A stretch of 51,703 nt of DNA from contig NW_003119933.1 in assembly GCF_000003605.2 (NCBI RefSeq), positions 224,410-276,112 of the forward strand. The letters run 5' to 3'. Shown here piece after piece: positions 44,627 to 51,703 of this stretch (its first letter is position 1; every line of letters starts with the position of its first letter). Below the pieces are notes generated by a model. The model ran no database searches. It was given only the letters and a program-made list of their open reading frames with translations, and was not told where the DNA came from. The position numbers were made by a program, and so were the translations under genes. This DNA is from Saccoglossus kowalevskii. Lineage: Eukaryota; Hemichordata; Enteropneusta; Harrimaniidae.

Positions 44627-47600
44627 TCAGCTGTTGATCATTTTATCAAGTTCAAGTAACAAGTCATCTTCATGACCACTATCATCTCTATCATAATCAT
44701 CACTTAGGTCATCGTCTTTCAGAAGATCATCAAACTCATCTTCTAAAGCAATGCTGTCATCTGGTTCTGGTTTGGTTTTCTTGGAATCACCACTGAAAGA
44801 TAGAGATAGTACATATATGTGTCAAAGATCTTTTTTTTTTCACATTAGACTGTCAGTCCTAATAACTTTCAACCATGCTTCCAAAGCTTAAAATTATACG
44901 CTGAATAATCAAGTAACATTGCTATTGTTAAAATGGAAGCTAATATATTGTGGGTAGATACTGTCCTCCAAGTATCACCTACAGACGCAGACAACAAAAC
45001 ACTTATGACTTATGTACACAGAACAGATAATGTCACTGCATCCACCACTGTCACAACCCACCACCACCACCACCAAGTGATCTCACATACCTTGATCTCA
45101 ACTCCAATTCTAAGGATGCACCCCTTGATCTTTTCAATGTCTTTGTCTGTGTTGTTGAGATATCACTACCCTGTATTGGTGGGATGGTTGAATCCACATT
45201 GGGAGCTGTATCTGATACTGTTTCACTGGTGGTCACCTGGTGAATAAACTTAAAGTCAATGCACATGCCAGGAGTAATACAAAATAAATTTTTAAGTACA
45301 ACAGTGAGAAGGGAATGGAAAACAGAACAAGATTCTCACCTCTTCAGTGACAGCTACTTTTTTAGAAGCCGCATCACTCTGTGAGCTCTTCCTCTTCCTC
45401 TTCAACAACCTTATCTTTTTAACATTGGTATTAGTTGAGGTAGAGTTTTGACTTGATTCTACTTTCGAAGATGCAGTCACGGCTAATGGCTTCACAGCTG
45501 CAGGTTCAACTGCCACTGGTGCAGTCACAGATAACGGCTTCACGGCTGCAGATTCAGCTGCCACTGGTGCAGTCACAGCTAATGGCTTCACAGCTGCAGG
45601 TTCAACTGCCACTGGTGCAGTCACAGATAACGGCTTCACGGCTGCAGATTCAGCTGCCACTGGTGCAGTCACGGCTAATGGCTTCACAGCTGCAGGTTCA
45701 ACTGCCACTGGTGCAGTCACAGATACTGGCTTCACAACGACAGGATTTTGGGCTGAGATAAACATGAGGCACCAGAATTAATATTGTATACATCTCCAAC
45801 CCATACATTGGCATTAACATATTACAATGTACTGCACATGTATTCTAAGTTAGACATCAAGTGATAGTGAATGTTTTGAAATAGATATCACAAACAGTTA
45901 AAATTTTACAGTGCAAGTACACAAAAAATTGAAATTGCACCTGAAATTGCACCATGTGACCTTACAGGTCAAATCTGTTAAAAAAAGACTTTAAATTGGC
46001 AACTTTTGGAAGATAATTGGAGTGATAACATCTCAATTTCGAAACATAGATTATTCACTAATCACAATAAGCTTGTAAAGTGTTTTCTTAAATAGTGCAT
46101 CACTACGAGAAACATAAATTCTACTGTAATTTATCAAGTGTCACCAACATTAGAATATTTAAGGTAGCTATATTTACCAGTAGTAATAGGACTATCGTTC
46201 CATACAATAGGAATGCTTGTTGATTTTTTTTCTTTTATTTCTTGAGTCTCGGCATCAGACTTTTTCTTCTCATCTTCCTTTTGTTGTCTCAGTTTCTTCT
46301 CTTGTAAGATTTCTTCAAGACTTTTTACTTTGATTACAGCAGGATCAGCATCACTCTCCTGACAATCAAGAAGCACATTAAATGATTATTTGTATTTACG
46401 CAAAACACATTCTGATTTTTCTCTTCTTCTTCTACCTTATTTTTCGTGATACCGTACAAAAGAACTGCTGAGAACTCAGCATTGTGAAATGTTCTGGTAG
46501 CTGTCACAAAATCCAATTCTCACGTATGTAACTTTTTTCCTAGTCTTTTTAATTGCAATAAAGATTTACCTAAATGTTGCTATGGTGTGAAATTTATTAT
46601 GGAAAATGTATTGGCAATCAACTGAAAATGTGCACTGAACTGAACTTTTTACTGTCATGATAAGTAATGCAGATGAACTAGGTGGCAGTGACTTTGTAGT
46701 GGTTGGGGGGACATGTAATGTTTATCAGTTACTGTTTACTTTACTGTATCGATATTGGATTTCATCGGTCTTTAAAATTAATGAAAGAAAAACGGAATAA
46801 TTCTATTTCAAGTGAAAAATTTCAACTCGCCAAACCCACAATCTTCAGTATGCAAGATGAACATACTAACCCCGAAACCACACAACGAGGAAACACTGAT
46901 GACGTTGACTGGGTCTCAACAACACACATTAATACAGAACAGAAACAGAACTACCGTTAAAATCTTATTATAAACCGCATACCTAATAGTAACCGCACCC
47001 CCGATTTCGGCTTCAGTGTTAAAGAGTTCTCAAAAAAAATTGAAAACATGGAAAGTACCTATTAGTAACCGCACCCCCAATTCAACAAGACCGTGACCGA
47101 CTTTGTTTCAACGAGCTGGTACATTGTTTCTAATCCTATTCATTTGTTTCGACAACATGCCTAAAAATATTCACACCTCTTTATTGTTCAGTAGTGTTAG
47201 GATGTCAAACACGCAGTGAAACTGCTTTTGTCTTGTGACAACTTTTGTCAATACTCCTTATGAATACGTCCGTGTGTTGCAAGTTTTCGACAAGGAGATG
47301 TTCTCACCGAAAAACTGTTAAATTCTTTTTCAATGCTCAGTTTATCTTTCGAAAACAACTAATTTCTTGATATAAAAAAAAGTCATGTTGTTTTCCCAAT
47401 ATATACTTTCCGTTACGAAGAAAATAAAAAAAAATGCATATTACATTAAATATACAGAGTATTTTTTTTTTCATGTGAACAGTTTTTTTGTGACGTAAGG
47501 CTTATCACTCTTCCCTGACATCTAAATTGGAGTTACGCTTATATTCAAAAGATTGTACGGTGTATTGTTTGTTTTGTGCGAGTGATGTGGGGGGAAAAAA

Positions 47601-49229
47601 TGACCACGCCCATTTAGTGATTGCAATATGTCCCTAATATAAACCGCACCCCGAACTTGAGCTGAGATTTTTATTTGATACATTGTAATACAAACCACGG
47701 TTTATAATAGGATTTTAACGGTACTAACCTCACTAATCTGAAATCTAGCAATAAGCATGTATGTGCCAAGTGCACTATTAAAGTTTGAGAATCCTTCAAC
47801 AATTGGTCACAATGTAAAATTTTGACCCCTGTGATGCTGTTCAAAGCACAAATTTATTCATTTTGATGAACACAAAAAGACAAACCTGTGAAATGGTCTT
47901 GATATTTGATAATCTCTTGATTGATGGCCTTGATACTTTATTATCCACAGTCGTCTGCTCATTAGGTGGTGAGCCACCTACTGAAAATAAACAAATCAGG
48001 ACTTGACACACTGTGCTTTGTACATTTTCATTATAAGATTCTACAGGACTGTATGTGCATGTGTCCCATGGCATGTGTGTAAGAAGCAAGCAATCATTCT
48101 AGGAGCAGGGCAGACCTAGGTATATAGCAATCAATCTACATATGCTCAAAATCATCAAGTTGAGGAGTTGCATATGATGTGAAATTGGGTGAAAAGATGT
48201 CTTTAAATATGCAAGTAAAGTATGTGTGAAGTTTTATTGGTTCCATGCATCATGCACGGATGAATACAAATTAAATAGGGGAAAAATACAAATAGTAAAA
48301 TGAAAACAATCGTAAGTTTGAAATATAGACAAAACAGCGGTTCAGCAAGTCTGTCTTTGCAGGATGGAATGATGAAGCTCACAGAAGTGGTTGATCAGGG
48401 TTATGATGAATGCATCTGAATTGAACATGCAAATTTGGACAGTGACTAAGCTCAGGAAGGCAAAACACTGGAAATTGCATATAATACCTTTTGACTTCAA
48501 CTCAACAGGCGGTCTGTATAGCTTTCGTTCTTGTCTCACTCTCATCTTTCTCAGTGAAATCTTTTTAACCTCTGATACTTTGGGTTCAACAAGCACAGTT
48601 TTTGTAACTTCATTTTGATTTGTTTTTTGATTGTTTTTTAGGGCCTTCTCTCTCTTTATTTCATCCAATGTCTTGATCTTGACTTCATTTAATGGTTTGA
48701 CGTCTACTATGTAAATTAACAAACCAATGCATAAGATCGTGGAAGCAATTAACATTGCACATACTAAAGATGAACAAGGGATTTCAGTCTTAATTCATGT
48801 AATATAGGTGACATATATGACATACATAACAGCGATATAAAACAATGGATGGAAACGACACAATTAATATCCAACTTTGCATTACCTATTATTTTTTTCT
48901 GATTAATTTCATTCTTTGCTTTTTCTTTTCTTGTGACTAAACCTACATGACAAGAAACACAAAGATTTAATTGAAAGGCTGCTGTCTATGATGTCCAGTC
49001 ATCTGAGTTCCAAACATCAGGTTCATTCCACCCTACCAATCAGTGTTCCCCTGAACGAAGCATGGTCAGAATTAATACCAGCTATATCACAAGTTCAACA
49101 ATTTAACATGCAATTAATAAGTAAAATTAGTCTCACCTCTTTTTGTTGACGTAATCCTAGGCATCGGAGGGGAATTCATCACATCATTATCGTCTAATGG
49201 AGTCTCGTTCAAGCTCTGTGGCGGCTCAC
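44627..49229 (-). CDS. ZC3H11A: Zinc finger CCCH protein 11A, C-terminal part (8 exons)
   Basis: Family of TREX-associated CCCH proteins acting in nuclear mRNA export. Exons on minus: 49229-49137, 48942-48886, 48706-48488, 47980-47886, 46358-46178, 45752-45340, 45236-45091, 44792-44627; phases agree at every join, giving 455 aa to the stop. The first exon opens mid-codon, so the CCCH fingers are upstream, probably beyond the window. Family marks: VKIKTLDEIKREKALKN and IKVKSLEEILQEKKLRQQK (the repeated (I/V)KTLEEI...EKA motif), and the end LEDEFDDLL...EDDLLLELDKMINS, matching the human DDLLLELSEMIDS end. The exon at 45752 contains an Ala/Val/Pro repeat and a basic segment (KKIRLLKRKRKSS). The 47980 exon (GGSPPNEQ) and the 49229 exon (GEPPQSLNE) begin alike. 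The acceptor at 48708 could shift by three bases (TAGTAG). Confidence 0.9.
45476..45735 (-). repeat. ZC3H11A: 48-bp/96-bp coding tandem repeat in ZC3H11A
   Basis: ACTGGTGCAGTCAC on the plus strand recurs every 48 bp (45515, 45563, 45611, 45659, 45707). Two alternating 48-bp types make a 96-bp higher-order unit; on the minus strand they code VTAPVAVEPAAVKPLA and VTAPVAAESAAVKPLS. Frame is kept throughout. The near-identity of alternate copies suggests recent duplication of the two-unit block. Confidence 0.95.
46952..47723. mobile_element. Full-length 770-bp ACCGTTAAAATC inverted-repeat element
   Basis: In the ZC3H11A intron between exons 47886 and 46358. The left end TACCGTTAAAATCTTATT (46952) is mirrored by the right end GGATTTTAACGGTA (47723). 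Terminal repeats run about 25 bp (through TTATAAACCGC). Flanks allow either a TA duplication or a 3-bp ACT duplication. Subterminal motifs TAGTAACCGCACCCCC (twice on the left) and TATAAACCGCACCCC (right, near 47640) look like repeated binding sites. No open frame codes a transposase. The left half matches 17921-18285. Confidence 0.88.
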
Positions 49230-50100
49230 CTACACAAAAAACATACCCTAGTCAGTTACAAAGTTCCAAACACATTGTTGATTATTATGTCCACAGATCA
49301 TGCAGGACTTTATCAAGGATTTATAAAATAACGGTATGCAACTAAACTGATGTGATATGCAAATATACAACATGTAATTCGTAAGATACTGAATGCAATG
49401 AGCGAATCTGTGAATGAAATTGTGTCCGCCTTGGATTGTATTCCTTGCATTTATTTGAGCATCCATTGCATTGCGTTGTGATGCCTTTTGTCAGAAATAT
49501 TGACACACAAATGGATCGCATTGCACTGTGCATGGATATAAAAGTTACATACCTATATCTTATAAATCTATGGTCGTATTCAAAATAAAGATAACTGACA
49601 AACATTGCAGATCATTCCCAATAAGCTATTTTCATTTATACAGTAACAAATATTGGTAGCATTAATCTTATTGCCAAGAGTATTTTTTTTTACAGGCTTA
49701 ATGAAGACAATTAGGGATTAATATAATTATGACTACTGTAGAGTGGTAATGTTTGGCGGTGTTTAATTTACACTCATTACGCGCTGGGGTTTTATGCGTG
49801 AAAAATAAACACCGCAAATTTGTGTTCCGGGTGGCCATCTTGAATTTTGTTTCACCCATTGAGGTTTCACACAAACTTGTAACACAGACAAAACAAAAGA
49901 TACAAGTGTTTTGGAGCATCAATATTTTATTTATTAAAATATTATCTCAACTGTAATAATAAATACTACACATCAGTATTAATAGTACATGAATTGCAAG
50001 TTTCACCAAAGTCGACATTAAGTTATATAATTTACAGGGGAAATGCATTACGAGTTTGATTGGTGTCAACAGTTTTTTTAAATGTGATCATTAAACAACC
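49230..50100. other. Region between ZC3H11A exons and the transposase
   Basis: Probably ZC3H11A intron, since the upstream coding exons are missing. No exon recognised. It contains a MITE-like hairpin at 49734-49815. Confidence 0.5.
49734..49815. repeat. MITE-like segment with 10-bp inverted repeat
   Basis: Begins TACTGTAGAGTGGTAATG, similar in its first bases to the TACTGTAAAAC elements. Inside, GCGGTGTTTA (49756-49765) is matched exactly in reverse by TAAACACCGC (49806-49815). The distal terminus is not found. Likely a remnant of another TA-type MITE. Confidence 0.5.
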
Positions 50101-51506
50101 TTAAACAAAACTGTCTAGAATTCCTGCTTTTAGAAATCCTTCTTTCAGTTCATCGTGTCGTTGGGAAATGATCTGTACGGCAGTAACGAGCCATTTCGCG
50201 TGAAGCGGTTTTAGTTCACTTAGCCGGAGATCGAGCGTCGGGTCATCTACGCCATCATTCATTCCTGAACACACACGCTCGTCGTACCAATTCTGGAATT
50301 CTCGCTTTATCGCATCCTTAAAGATCTTATTCACGGACAAGTCAAGGGGCTGAAGACGATCTGTGCAGCATGCTGGCACAAATACTACAGAGATGTTGTG
50401 ATCGTTTAACTTCTTTAACAGTTCTTGGCCGCGATGTGCTTTAAAATCATCAAATATGGCGACTGCTTGCTGGGTCTCTGGAAGTTGAAGCCTCATCCTG
50501 GTTGCATTCACGTACGGTATAATGATGTTATCGACGTATCGCATCATGGAATTATGATTCGACCAATGACTTTCTGTGTGGAAAACATTCCAAGCATCGG
50601 GAAAGTTGTAGCCCGGGTGACAACGATCCGTTTTCCCCTGATATAATATCTGAGGTGGTAAAAAATCACCTGAAGCAGTCGATGCAAACAATGCAGTAAT
50701 TTGCCGCTTGTCATTGAGTCCTGCTATCGTGACTTGACGTGATCCTTGTTCTTCCATTGTCCACTCGCCTGCTGGAATTATCGCAACACCGGTTTGGTCC
50801 CAGTTTATAACAAGCTCTTGAGGAACATCGTGTTCTTTAACAGTCTTGGTTACCGGGAAGGTTCAGGGAAAGCTGCTTCAACGGCGGGAAAGTCATCAAC
50901 AATTTTTTTGACAGCTTTTGTACCTTTTCTCTTAACGTAACCCATGCGATGAAGCAGCGATTTTGTCCAGTCTACGGTCAAGTTGATGTGACCTCCAAAC
51001 TCTTGTAGTAAATTTCGATTTCCATGTAGAAGTATACCTCGACCGATTGCAATACAAACGGCTGAATTAACAACACCGCTTTTGATGCGTAGCCGTCGTA
51101 CAAGTGACTGTACCTTGGAGTCGAGTTCACTACCGAGCAGTACGGGACGTCCCCTTGTTGTCGGCAATGTGTTGACATTTTCTTTGCCACTCCGAATTGC
51201 TTTGAGATACGATTGTTTCATTCTTCGAACCGTGCTCTCACCAACATGCCTACCAAGTTCTTTAGTGAATTTTCTAGCAGCATTCATCACTCCGTTGTTT
51301 ACTGCATATTTGCCGATTTTAGCTCGAATATTTTCATCACAGTGCTGATAATTGCTGCGTTTTTGTTTCCGACTAGCGGATGTTATCTCTTCATTGACAA
51401 CGGCAATTACTTCAGGTGACAGTTCGCACTGTTCGACGTTGTTGATGTTATTAGGATCGAGCAAGTTTGGTTCGCTTGGTGACGGTAATGGTGCTTTTTC
51501 AACCAT
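50101..51506 (-). mobile_element. pogo-type DDE transposase, one frameshift
   Basis: Two adjacent minus-strand frames make one transposase. The first (51506-50850, 218 aa) has a basic helix-turn-helix half: KIGKYAVNNGVMNAARKFTK, ESTVRRMKQSYLKAI, a TRGRPVLLG linker like an AT-hook, and LHRMGYVKRKGTK, typical of the CENP-B/Psq-type DNA-binding part. The second is open from just after 50870 through 50101 and has the DDE_1 catalytic part: NWDQTG (Asp codon 50797-50799), WSNHNSMMRYVDNIIIPYV, AIFDDFKAHRG, TDRLQPLDLSVNK. All three acidic residues are present. The frames meet near 50850-50870, where a single-base change in reading frame (stop TAA after FPEPSR) breaks continuity; this may be a mutation or a sequencing error. 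Terminal repeats were not identified; the left may lie near 50030 and the other beyond the window. It has the same orientation as ZC3H11A and is probably intronic to it. Confidence 0.85.
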
Positions 51507-51703
51507 TTTATGAGATCGGTAGCCATGTTGTAGTGTTGGTAAATTGCAGACGATGATTCATGTACGTTTACTACACAGGAGACTGATTTGGGGGGAGAAA
51601 CAAGCCCACTTTTATACACTCATTTCTCTCATGTCACCGCTTCGCACGAGCCATGTATTGTTTAATATCAGAAGACAGTAAAACAATGAATAACATTTAC
51701 AAG
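51507..51703. other. 5' flank of the transposase
   Basis: No gene recognised. It should include the transposase 5' UTR and perhaps the element's terminal repeat; no inverted match to 49720-50100 could be confirmed by eye. Confidence 0.4.

Noticed and set aside
44933-45247. Plus-strand frame with a His run (THHHHHQ) near 45056
   Set aside because: The His run comes from a CAC repeat in the ZC3H11A intron, and the rest is antisense to an exon.
1-51703. CRISPR array, prokaryotic operon or tRNA/rRNA gene
   Set aside because: No regularly spaced repeats with unique spacers, no bacterial gene structure and no recognisable tRNA or rRNA sequence. The tandem repeats found are coding or simple.

Overview
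The window is animal nuclear DNA. It is AT-rich, with multi-exon genes, GT-AG introns (one GC-AG), AATAAA signals, LINE and MITE insertions, homopolymer runs and one 884-base assembly gap (31191-32074). Gene content (TOP3B, PHRF1, GTF2H1, PIFO/CIMAP3, ZC3H11A), compact introns and the mobile elements suggest a marine invertebrate, perhaps a deuterostome such as an acorn worm. The species is a low-confidence inference.

Layout. (1) 478-3634, plus: last five coding exons of DNA topoisomerase 3-beta, with zinc-ribbon region and a glycine-arginine tail; its last intron holds a 711-bp inverted-repeat transposon. (2) about 5620-19690, plus: a complete PHRF1 gene (12 coding exons, 2285 aa; RING, PHD, C-terminal SRI-like region) with an internal 34-aa tandem repeat and a GC-AG intron. 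(3) 19700-22500: no intact gene; a perfect 18-bp hairpin, a RecQ-like helicase fragment and other hairpins. (4) 22527-24807, minus: a two-coding-exon, ten-finger C2H2 protein with a MITE in its intron. (5) 25.9-28.3 kb: a ubiquitin-hydrolase fragment, hAT-like and CTGTAAAACATG-type MITE copies. (6) 28345-37323, minus: complete GTF2H1 (TFIIH p62; 11 coding exons, 571 aa), one intron carrying a 5'-truncated LINE that contains the gap. (7) 37863-40686, plus: complete PIFO/CIMAP3 (5 coding exons, 206 aa), divergent from GTF2H1 across 539 bp, with a LINE tail in intron 1. (8) 44627-49229, minus: eight 3' exons of ZC3H11A, with an intron containing a full 770-bp inverted-repeat element whose partial sister lies in a PHRF1 intron. 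(9) 50101-51506, minus: an almost intact pogo-type transposase with one frameshift.

The host genes are ordinary conserved ones: RNA/DNA topology (TOP3B), Pol II CTD-linked ubiquitin ligase (PHRF1), transcription/repair (GTF2H1), mRNA export (ZC3H11A) and cilia (PIFO). I see no operon-like joint function. Exon models were built by hand: every junction keeps phase and gives a continuous family-like protein. The novelty is mainly in the mobile elements, the PHRF1 and ZC3H11A repeat expansions and some structured intergenic DNA. I found no convincing new multi-gene system.
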